Assembly: GCA_028279885.1 (NCBI GenBank)
Contig: JANQMX010000060.1
Location: forward strand, 124,001-188,000
Origin: Rhodovibrionaceae bacterium
Lineage (GTDB): Bacteria; Pseudomonadota; Alphaproteobacteria; Kiloniellales; DSM-21159
Length of the DNA stretch: 64,000 nt
Reading direction: 5' to 3'
Part shown: in pieces, positions 1 through 6,312 of the stretch
How the letters are laid out: each line of letters opens with the position of its first letter
Numbering within the stretch: the first letter of the stretch is position 1
Translations under genes and position numbers: made by a program
Notes under the pieces: generated by a model
The model's input: the letters and a program-made list of their open reading frames with translations, nothing else
Databases searched by the model: none
Told to the model about the DNA's origin: nothing

Positions 1-426
1 GACGCGCTCCTGCGTCATTGAGACGCTTGCCGCCGTCTCCGCCTGCGTAACGACGCTGCCGCCTCCAAGGCTCTCAGCCCCAAGCATGACGGCCTGAATG
101 TCGGCGCCGTTCGCGGCGATCAGGTCTGTGAAGGCAATGCTCGCGGCGTCCAACTGGCCGACCGCAAGGGCCACGGCTTGGCCTTCGAGATCGGCGTGAG
201 CTGCGCCGTTGTCGACCGAGGCCTCGGTCAAGGTTAGAGCTAGGGCCGCATCACCCGAGGCTATTGCCAGCGCACCACTCTCGGAGAAGGTGATGATCCC
301 ACCGGCTGTCACGGTGTCGAGTTGACGGGCGGTAAGTGGAATGGGCTCGTCGGCCAGCGCACCTCCGGCCAGTAGCAGCCCAACTGCCGCTACAAGTCCT
401 GCTGTATGTGCCGTTGCACCCCGCAT
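1..426 (-). CDS. Exported Ala/Thr-rich protein with LDxVTAG motif, partial (C-terminus outside window)
   Basis: Reading leftwards from ATG 424-426, the frame stays open for 142 codons to the window edge, so the C-terminus is missing. GGAAAGGCGG lies just upstream as ribosome binding site. The first 25 or so residues are a signal peptide (hydrophobic AAVGLLLAGGALA, probable cleavage after ALA). The mature protein begins DEPIPLTARQLDTVTAGG; the LDxVTAG element recurs in small exported proteins of alphaproteobacteria and resembles a double-glycine leader end. The rest is rich in Ala, Thr, Ser and Leu with alternating hydrophobic/polar residues (ITFSESGALAIASGDAALAL), the sort of sequence found in extracellular fibre or amyloid-type substrates. 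It shares orientation with the regulator, barrel and C39 peptidase genes up to 4245, so I infer it may be a substrate of that system. The precise family is not recognised. Confidence 0.6.
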   Translation of the reverse strand, partial: MRGATAHTAGLVAAVGLLLAGGALADEPIPLTARQLDTVTAGGIITFSESGALAIASGDAALALTLTEASVDNGAAHADLEGQAVALAVGQLDAASIAFTDLIAANGADIQAVMLGAESLGGGSVVTQAETAASVSMTQERV

Positions 427-622
427 CGCAGTTCCGCCTTTCCATCAGCGGCGCCTGCGCTTTGTTCGCTGTGATCCACGCAGCCTGGCCCGCTGAAATT
501 GGCTTAAGCTGTCTCTTAGCGTATCTCTTAGGGTGCTCTATGCATGACACGTCACAGTGGGTGTTGAGAAGCTCATCAATGGAAGTACGCCCATCGATGG
601 CCTGCCGTGCAGCGCCAGCTCT

Positions 623-940
623 CTAGCGGGGAGGGGATATCGAGCGGCTGCTTGTGCGCGAGGAAGCGCTGGACCTGGCGCCTCTTTCAATCGAGACCGT
701 CACCGCGACGGACGCGCTCTCCCCGGTGGCGCGGGCGCGTGCCGAGGAGCGGGGTTTCCTTTGCCCCAGCGTGACATGCTCCTCAGCCTGGCCGTGGGCT
801 TGGCGCGACGTCGATAGAGTCTCAGACTTCCCCAAGCCCGGCGGAGCTTCATCGGCCAAGACCTGCGCGATCACCGCGGTCGTTGCGATGATCGCGGCGC
901 CAAGCAGAGCGCAAGCGATGAGCTGGCTTCTGTGTGCCAT
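623..940 (-). CDS. Small exported protein of unknown function
   Basis: This 105-residue frame starts at ATG 938-940 behind AGGAAA. An upstream in-frame start at 1126 would add 62 residues and hide the signal peptide, so I reject it. Residues 1-33 form a clear export signal (MAHRSQLIACALLGAAII followed by TTAVIAQVLA-DE). The mature part is short, hydrophilic, rich in Ser, Arg and Ala, with no recognised domain and no Cys. It sits between the LuxR-type regulator and the other small exported protein on the same strand. The plus strand of the same segment is also open, but has no signal peptide or ribosome binding site. The C-terminal half looks compositionally poor, so a frameshift relative to an ancestral longer gene is possible. 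Confidence 0.45.
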   Translation of the reverse strand: MAHRSQLIACALLGAAIIATTAVIAQVLADEAPPGLGKSETLSTSRQAHGQAEEHVTLGQRKPRSSARARATGESASVAVTVSIERGARSSASSRTSSRSISPPR

Positions 941-1163
941 GGCGTTTCCTGAATGGATCGAGCACCGTTCAACGCGCACTCTTGCAGATGAATCGATGCG
1001 CGCGTACCTCGCCTTTCGGAGAGGGCGTTCCTTCAGGCAGCTTGGCGCATCGCCTGCCCGGCTGGCTACAGCTTGAGCCGAGTCTTTAGCGACCTCTCTC
1101 TCTATCGGCCGCCAATCTAACGACAATGTCGCTCGCGGACGCGCCCGTGCCTTGAGTGATCCT

Positions 1164-1964
1164 TCACTGGCTCTTGGTTGAGCCGACCAACCTCATGGCA
1201 TAGAGGGCCGCTTGTGTTCTGTTGGTCGCCTTTAGCTTCTTCATAATCTGCCGGATGTGCACCTTCACGGTGCTCTCCTGCATGTTCAGCTCATAGGCTA
1301 TGACCTTGTTTGGGTCTCCGCGGCACAGATGGGCCAAGACTTGCTGCTGTCTTGGGGTAAAGTTGGGCGCATCGTCATCCTCTGCCGCGTCGTAGCCTGC
1401 GGGTGCAAGGTCTTCGAGATGAAGCTCGCCCGGCAGCGACGAGACTTGCTCCAGTGCATCGACCAGCGCGCCGGCCGGCAGAAAGATGCCGCCCGCACGA
1501 ACCAGGCGCAGAGCTTCCTTCACCACGGTCGCGGTCAAGGTTGTGGGGATGTAGCCGTTGACTCCTTGTTGTGCAGCCTGGGTTACTTGGCTGCCGTTGG
1601 TCCGATCGCCCAAAATGATGATGGGGCAGTCGCGGAAATTGTGCTTGAGCAAAAGAATACTCTCCCGCACCGGCTTATCGCCGATCGACTGAGCGGCGAT
1701 GTTCAGAACGACCAACTTGACGTCGGCGGCCATGTCGCCGCGCAGGCTCAGCAGATCTTCTGGCCCGGACAGCGGCACGACGACATAGTCTCTGGTTGCC
1801 GAACGAAAGAGCTGAGAGAACGACTCCCTGGTGAGGGGTCGTGGATCGAGCAATGCCAAGATGGGACGCTGGCTCGGTTCGGGCTTTTCAATATCCGCGA
1901 TTGGCCGAATTGCCGCGACCTTGTGCTCACCGGTTTGCTCTTCTGGTATCGCGTTGGAGATCAT
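1164..1964 (-). CDS. LuxR/NarL-type transcriptional regulator with degenerate receiver domain
   Basis: 266 residues. About residues 34-160 resemble a CheY-like receiver fold (ILALLDPRPLTRESF, then LVVLNIAAQS, then CPIIILGD), but the phosphoacceptor position in the third strand carries Asn88 instead of Asp, and the acidic pocket keeps only Asp40. Residues about 200-260 are a LuxR-type helix-turn-helix (FTPRQQQVLAHLCRGDPNK, then STVKVHIRQIMKKLKATNRT), with the usual xxLTPRxxxVL and VKxHxxxxxxKL pattern. A phosphorylation-independent regulator of the CsgD/VpsT kind is therefore likely. It lies directly downstream (362 bp) of the barrel and C39 peptidase genes on the same strand and upstream of two small exported-protein genes, so control of that export locus is the obvious inference. 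The DNA-binding call is firm; the target is inferred. Confidence 0.85.
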   Translation of the reverse strand: MISNAIPEEQTGEHKVAAIRPIADIEKPEPSQRPILALLDPRPLTRESFSQLFRSATRDYVVVPLSGPEDLLSLRGDMAADVKLVVLNIAAQSIGDKPVRESILLLKHNFRDCPIIILGDRTNGSQVTQAAQQGVNGYIPTTLTATVVKEALRLVRAGGIFLPAGALVDALEQVSSLPGELHLEDLAPAGYDAAEDDDAPNFTPRQQQVLAHLCRGDPNKVIAYELNMQESTVKVHIRQIMKKLKATNRTQAALYAMRLVGSTKSQ

Positions 1965-2326
1965 TTTTCGTATCTCCCCTAGAGTCTCCCTATCTACACG
2001 GCGGCCGGTCTCGCCAGGCCGTGAGGACTCTCATTGGTATGAGAAGTAGTCCTTCGCAATATACCAACACTATCACCGCGGATGCGCTTTTTGTCATCGT
2101 TCGGCAACCAAACCCGGAATTGCCACAGCAATTTCACAGAACATTGATGCCTTAAAACAGGTTTTTCGGCTGGGAAATGCAGAATTAAATTTCTGCGTCG
2201 ACCGATAGGAGACGCCAGAAGGACGGACACTCGCTCTTTCGTTGCATCGAAGGATGAGCAGGCGGAGCAACACATGCCGGTCGCCGCGCGTCCAACCGAG
2301 CAAGCAACGGTCGCGCATTTGAACGG
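1965..2326. other. Intergenic region upstream of the LuxR-type gene
   Basis: 362 bp without a convincing gene. It is AT-richer than its surroundings, especially about 2040-2200, as expected for a regulatory region preceding the leftward regulator gene. Short frames here lack ribosome binding sites and domain similarity. I could not pick a defensible -35/-10 pair or terminator hairpin for the barrel gene that ends at 2327. Confidence 0.4.
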
Positions 2327-3577
2327 CTACCAAAGTGTCAGGCGCACCGGTAGAGACAGGAAAACGGAGTAGTCGGGAGAATCGTCAGTGAGCCCCGCGC
2401 CAGCGGTGAAGTTCAGCAGCGTCCCGCGCGCCAGGATGCTGGAAACCCCGAAGCTGATGACCGCTTGGTTCTCGTCCGATCCGTTGATGGTGTTGCCGTT
2501 GAACTCCAGGTCATCGCGGTAGGAGGCGTTCAGGCTGAGGCTGAGCGAGGTTTCCGGGCTGGCGGCAAGGAAGGCGGCCACGCCCACCCCAAAGCGGTCG
2601 CCGGGCTGGATGTTGTCGTTCTCGAAGGCATGCTCGTAGCTGAGGCGTCCGACGAAGGCGAAGGGGTCCTGACGCTTGATGGCACTGATCGACCCGATGA
2701 TCTCGTGAAAATCGGAGCTTAGCGAGACTCCGTTTTCGGAGTCCTTCCCTGTATCGCTGTCCCAGGTTACGCGGCCAACAAGGTCGGGTATCCAGCCCTC
2801 TTCCCGCAACAGAGTTTTCGCGACACCGACGCGAAGGTCGCCCAGGCCGCTAGCGGTGTCGTCCGAACCTGTTGCAGCAGCGAGCTCTTGATTGTCCTGC
2901 TGGCGGACGAAGTTGTACGGCAGTCCGAGTTCAACCTGCGAGTCGAACGGCAGCCCGACACGCAGGTTGAGGCCGGCCGTGATCTCGTCACGTTCGACAC
3001 GTCGGTCGGTGGCGATGAGATCTCCCCCGGCGTTCAGCAGGGCGCTCGACGAGGAATCGTCGTATTCGTAGCTGACGAAGGGCTCGATATCCGCCTTGCC
3101 GACCGGCAGCAGCAAATCGCCGGTCAGCACCAAGGTGCGCTCGAGCGCGCGCTCCGCCGCTTCCGGATCGACCGTCACCTGACCCGGAGGAACGGGGGCG
3201 TCGTCCGAAGCTTGTGCCGTTTCTGCCGGTTCCCTATCCGCCGCTTGCCTGGCCGGGGTTGGCGGCACCGCCGGCTCAGGCGGCGCCGCGGTATCTCCGC
3301 CTGCAGCAGAGCCGGCGATCGATCTCACGAGCCGTTCCAATTGCTCCACCCGATCTTCCAGTTGCCGAACGGAGGCCTCTCGATCTTCCAGCCGCTGCTC
3401 GAGGTCTTCCACTACAGCCCGCCGCTCGTCCAGTCGGCGAAGCAGTTCCTCCACTGTCGGATCCGCCGCGCTGGCGGTCACCGGCATGCCGATCGTTAGG
3501 ACGGTGAGCCAGACGCTGCACAGCAGCGGACGTCGGCCGAGGTGGGGAGGCTGCAGAGTTCGTCGCGCGGCAGGCAT
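2327..3577 (-). CDS. FapF-like outer-membrane protein: N-terminal coiled coil plus beta-barrel
   Basis: 416 residues from ATG 3575-3577, which overlaps the stop of the upstream peptidase gene by one base (TGATG), so the two are translationally coupled; a GTG one codon earlier is possible. After a signal peptide (to about ASAAD, residue 39) comes a charged heptad-rich coiled coil at about 41-88 (VEELLRRLDERRAVVEDLEQ onwards), then a Pro/Ala-rich linker to about 135, then about 260 residues of alternating hydrophobic/polar beta-strands (EPFVSYEYDD, then LRVGLPFDSQVELGLPYNF) ending LSLPVRLTLW with a terminal aromatic, as in outer-membrane barrels. The barrel looks like the Phenol_MetA_deg-type family, to which the amyloid secretion pore FapF belongs. 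Coiled coil plus barrel next to a C39-like peptidase matches the FapF-FapD pair of Pseudomonas. The FapF role is inference; a general outer-membrane channel is the alternative. Confidence 0.75.
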   Translation of the reverse strand: MPAARRTLQPPHLGRRPLLCSVWLTVLTIGMPVTASAADPTVEELLRRLDERRAVVEDLEQRLEDREASVRQLEDRVEQLERLVRSIAGSAAGGDTAAPPEPAVPPTPARQAADREPAETAQASDDAPVPPGQVTVDPEAAERALERTLVLTGDLLLPVGKADIEPFVSYEYDDSSSSALLNAGGDLIATDRRVERDEITAGLNLRVGLPFDSQVELGLPYNFVRQQDNQELAAATGSDDTASGLGDLRVGVAKTLLREEGWIPDLVGRVTWDSDTGKDSENGVSLSSDFHEIIGSISAIKRQDPFAFVGRLSYEHAFENDNIQPGDRFGVGVAAFLAASPETSLSLSLNASYRDDLEFNGNTINGSDENQAVISFGVSSILARGTLLNFTAGAGLTDDSPDYSVFLSLPVRLTLW

Positions 3578-4245
3578 CACCGCAGCGTCAGGAATTCTTC
3601 GGGCCTGGGCGCGAGATCGTTGGGCGCAGTTAGTCCATCCAGGCGTGCGACGACGAAGCCCACTTTGCCGATTTCTTCGCCGTAGTCGATCCAGGCGCGT
3701 TCGAACTTTGCGGCCGGCATGGTGCGATTGCCGTAGGCGGGATCGGCAAGCAGTACCCGATTGCCCATCTGCCCACGGAATATGACGAAGTGATTGTATC
3801 CGTTGCTCGTGATCGGGACCATGATGGGCGCCTTTTCGACGAGGTCCTTCAGCTCCATTCGGCCGAAGCCGATGCCCTCGTAGCCGCGGGCGTCGACATA
3901 GCGTTTCAGGTCGTACAAGGAGAAGCCGTGGCGCAGGCGGACCAGCAGCGGATTCTCCACGTAGCGCGCCTGTGCGATCAGGCCGAGTGCGACCTCCTTT
4001 TCGCGCACCTTATCGCCGTGTTGGTAGTTCAGCAGTGTCGCCAATGCGGCGGCACCACAGCTCAGGTCCCAGTTTTGGACGACCACACGCTCTTGACGGG
4101 CTTCGAGAAGCGATTTGACGACGCCCCGTTCGCCGGCGCTGCCCGGCGTAGCGGTTAAGCCAAGGACTGCCGCCGTGACCGCGGCTGCGAGCGAAACTTG
4201 TTTGGCAGACAGGAGGGCGTTGAACACCGTCGCCTCGCTTGGCAT
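3577..4245 (-). CDS. Exported C39-like cysteine peptidase (FapD-like)
   Basis: 222 residues from ATG 4243-4245. A GTG at 4225-4227, with GAGG six bases upstream and giving MFNALLSAKQ, may be the better start. A signal peptide covers about residues 18-38 (AAAVTAAVLGLTATPGSA). The catalytic fold is plain: Gln57 (oxyanion hole) and Cys63 in VVQNWDLSCGAAALATLL, His152 in NGYNHFVIFRG and Asp168 in VLLADPAYGN, the Cys-His-Asp triad of C39 peptidases. Unlike ABC-transporter C39 domains there are no membrane or ATPase domains; the protein is a free periplasmic enzyme, as is FapD of the Fap amyloid operon. It overlaps the coiled-coil barrel gene by one base. I infer processing or surveillance of exported subunits bearing glycine-type leaders. 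Family call firm, substrate unknown. Confidence 0.8.
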   Translation of the reverse strand: MPSEATVFNALLSAKQVSLAAAVTAAVLGLTATPGSAGERGVVKSLLEARQERVVVQNWDLSCGAAALATLLNYQHGDKVREKEVALGLIAQARYVENPLLVRLRHGFSLYDLKRYVDARGYEGIGFGRMELKDLVEKAPIMVPITSNGYNHFVIFRGQMGNRVLLADPAYGNRTMPAAKFERAWIDYGEEIGKVGFVVARLDGLTAPNDLAPRPEEFLTLR

Positions 4246-4324
4246 CGATCGCTAGACAACGCGCCGTGGTAACGGCGGCACATTGAAGAAGCCATGCTAG
4301 GGGATGCGACGAGAACGCGAACAG

Positions 4325-4366
4325 TCCACCAAAAGGCGTAGGGCGGGTATCCACCAAAAGGCGTAG
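4325..4366. repeat. 17-bp direct repeat pair
   Basis: TCCACCAAAAGGCGTAG occurs at 4325-4341 and again at 4350-4366, separated by 8 bp (GGCGGGTA). It lies 99 bp before the transposase orfA relic start. It could mark the left end or a target-side scar of the element; no matching copy was found on the far side of the relic. Confidence 0.6.
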
Positions 4367-4464
4367 TCCCGAGTGATGCCGAAGCGGTAGGCGGCAAGAT
4401 GTACCAAAGAGGTTGGTCGGTCCGCGCCATGCTTCCGCTATTCTTGCCGGGTAAGGAGTTCGAC

Positions 4465-4830
4465 ATGAGCAAGGACGCATCAGTCGACAACCCCGTTGAA
4501 GCGACGGGGCGCAGGACGCGCAAGAAGTACTCGGCCGAAGACAAGATCCGTATCGTGCTCGAGGGCCTGCGCAGCGAGGTGAGCGTTGCGAGGCTGTGTC
4601 AGCGGGAAGGCATACCGAGCAATCTGTACTACCGCTGGAGCAAAGAGTTTCTGGAAGCTGGGAAGCTGCGGCTCAAGGGCGGGCCATCCCGCGAGGGCCT
4701 CTCCAGAGAGGTTGCCGAGCTACGCAGCGAGAACGAGCAGCTCAAGCAGCTAGCCGCCGAGCTGATGCTGACGAACCGCAGGCTGAAGCGGAGCCTGACC
4801 GGCTCGACTTTCGAGGAGCCGGACTCGTAG
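4465..4830 (+). mobile_element. IS3-family orfA relic (orfB missing)
   Basis: 121 residues from ATG 4465 with AAGGAG upstream; extending to 4399 adds unrelated residues. Residues about 17-60 (RKKYSAEDKIRIVLEGLRSE, then ARLCQREGIPSNLYYRWSKEF) are the HTH_Tnp_1-type DNA-binding domain of IS3 orfA. About 78-110 form the leucine-zipper coiled coil (EVAELRSENEQLKQLAAELM). In an intact IS3 element, orfB (DDE integrase) follows in the -1 frame; here none of the three forward frames after 4830 encodes DDE motifs before the next gene, so the element is broken and cannot transpose on its own. It separates the C39 peptidase gene from the exported-protein gene at 5162, suggesting insertion inside the locus. 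Confidence 0.8.
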
Positions 4831-5161
4831 CGATGCGTGCGGTGCAAATCGAAACCGGTTGTGACCTTGCGGCCTTGGCCGTCTGGCGCACAGCAAGCGC
4901 CAACGAAGGTGGAGTCTGTCCCACGAGCCCTTGCCGCTTGCACGATAGGGAGCGCGACCGTCACCTCACCGGATAAGCCCCTGACGAATAGGCCGTATCT
5001 GCCGCCGATCAAAGGGGTATACGCCTATCAGGCAGATTGAAGCTCGCGTCGGTGCCGTGTCAGGGTTTTGGAAGCTCTTCCGTCACAAGAGGTTACGGGG
5101 GCCTTGTTGCTCAGCGGTTGCATCGCTTTGAGCACGCCCGACTTTCCAAGAGGAGAAGGAT
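4831..5161. other. Intergenic remnant between IS relic and 5162 gene
   Basis: 331 bp with no supported gene. A 67-codon frame at 4837-5040 has no domain and no good ribosome binding site. The right end of the IS element is not recognisable. The last 30 bases hold the strong ribosome binding site (GAGGAGAAGG) of the gene at 5162, so its promoter probably lies here. Confidence 0.4.
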
Positions 5162-6064
5162 ATGGGACAGGTCATCTTCAACACCGACATCAAGAAAGAC
5201 GTCAATATTAACAAGACCGTCCTGCTCGACGTTTTCAAGGACGTGGACGCGGACGTCGATATTCAGGGACGCTTGGCCACGGCCGAAGCCTCGGCGGATG
5301 CGCTGGGTGCAATTGGCAACGGCAACGGGACTGGCGACCCCATCACGTTCTTCCTGCTGGATGATTTCGACAGCGAACAGCTGGTTGCAGCCGACCCGTC
5401 GCCGCCGCCACCTGGTGCGGTGAATCCAGCAGTCGATTCCATTCCGCTGCTTGCTACCGAATCGGACTTTCCTGCTGGCACGGAGCGCGAGGTCACTGTC
5501 AATGTCGTCTCCGGAACGGGAACCTCGGTGTTCGAGTCAGGCGCGGGAAGTCTCGCTGACTTCAGCAATCCATCCGGGAATGCGGCTGAATTCAGCTTGG
5601 TCTACGATTTGACCAGCACCACCGATGTTCTCAATGGGGCTAACGAGGCAACCGCCTTCCTGCATATCGCAGAAGCGGGGTCCGACCTTGGCGAGGACCT
5701 CGATATCACCTTTATCGACTCCGACGGTACCATCGCCACCGTCCAGCTCGTGATTCCGGAAGACACCTCCATGGCTCCCGTCACCTTTTCGGAGCCCTTG
5801 TCGAGCTGGCAGGCGGTTGCTTCCGGCGGTGCCGATGATTTCCTCGACTTCACGGCTATAGACGAGTTCCGATTGGAGATATCCGACGAGACTGAAGCCG
5901 ACACCTTCCTGGATATCGTCGAGATCAAGGATGTCGTACCAGGGGGCGGTGGCACGCTGGCCGAGACCGACACCTTTGCGCAAGTGGACGATAGTGGCGC
6001 CTTCGCGTTCTCGGAATCGCTCGCGGCCTTCGATCCGGGCAACAACGACGTTTTCATCGCCTGA
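5162..6064 (+). CDS. Probable exported fibre/amyloid-type substrate with beta-sandwich insert
   Basis: 300 residues, ATG 5162 behind GAGGAGAAGG. There is no Sec signal peptide. Residues 1-50 (VIFNTDIKKDVNINKTVLL, then DVDADVDIQGRLATAEASAD) carry a strand-rich KDV-x-x-(N)KT / D-x-D-x-x-G-x-x-A-x-A-E-A pattern that I associate with exported repeat proteins of alphaproteobacteria. After a Pro-rich linker at about 75-90, residues about 95-255 look like a beta-sandwich of the choice-of-anchor/PEP-CTERM kind. The last 35 residues (TLAETDTFAQVDDSGAFAFS, then ESLAAF) return to the AE-T-FAQ / FSFSESLAA pattern. The architecture is thus a head and tail of one repeat-like module around an inserted domain. 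With the neighbouring barrel and C39 peptidase I infer a secreted surface substrate. No enzyme motif is visible. Confidence 0.7.
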   Translation: MGQVIFNTDIKKDVNINKTVLLDVFKDVDADVDIQGRLATAEASADALGAIGNGNGTGDPITFFLLDDFDSEQLVAADPSPPPPGAVNPAVDSIPLLATESDFPAGTEREVTVNVVSGTGTSVFESGAGSLADFSNPSGNAAEFSLVYDLTSTTDVLNGANEATAFLHIAEAGSDLGEDLDITFIDSDGTIATVQLVIPEDTSMAPVTFSEPLSSWQAVASGGADDFLDFTAIDEFRLEISDETEADTFLDIVEIKDVVPGGGGTLAETDTFAQVDDSGAFAFSESLAAFDPGNNDVFIA

Positions 6065-6146
6065 GCCCGAGGGACGGGCGAGGCGGGCGGGTGGCCGTAT
6101 TCCGACCCACGCTGCGGCACACCCGCCTGAATGTTGACGCTAGAGC

Positions 6147-6191
6147 ACGTCCGGCCGCCATGGGGCGCTGCGACCCATGGCGGCCGGACGT
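6147..6191. repeat. Perfect 18-bp inverted repeat (hairpin)
   Basis: The arms at 6147-6164 (ACGTCCGGCCGCCATGGG) and 6174-6191 are perfect reverse complements around a 9-base loop. It lies 83 bp after the stop of the 5162 gene and 122 bp before the RTX gene. No T-run follows, so it is not a classic intrinsic terminator; it could attenuate or stabilise a transcript, or be a protein-binding or mobile-element site. Confidence 0.75.
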
Positions 6192-6312
6192 CGCAGTCGT
6201 TTGATGGGGGCGGGAGATCCCGCCGCAGCGACAGCGTCCGACACTGCTGACTTAGAGGATGAGCAAGATCGTTTAATTCAGTTGCATCGGTCCTTTCAAT
6301 GGGGGGAATGAC

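Noticed and set aside
654-1076. Plus-strand frame antisense to the small exported protein 623-940
   Set aside because: It lacks a signal peptide and ribosome binding site, whereas the minus-strand frame has both.
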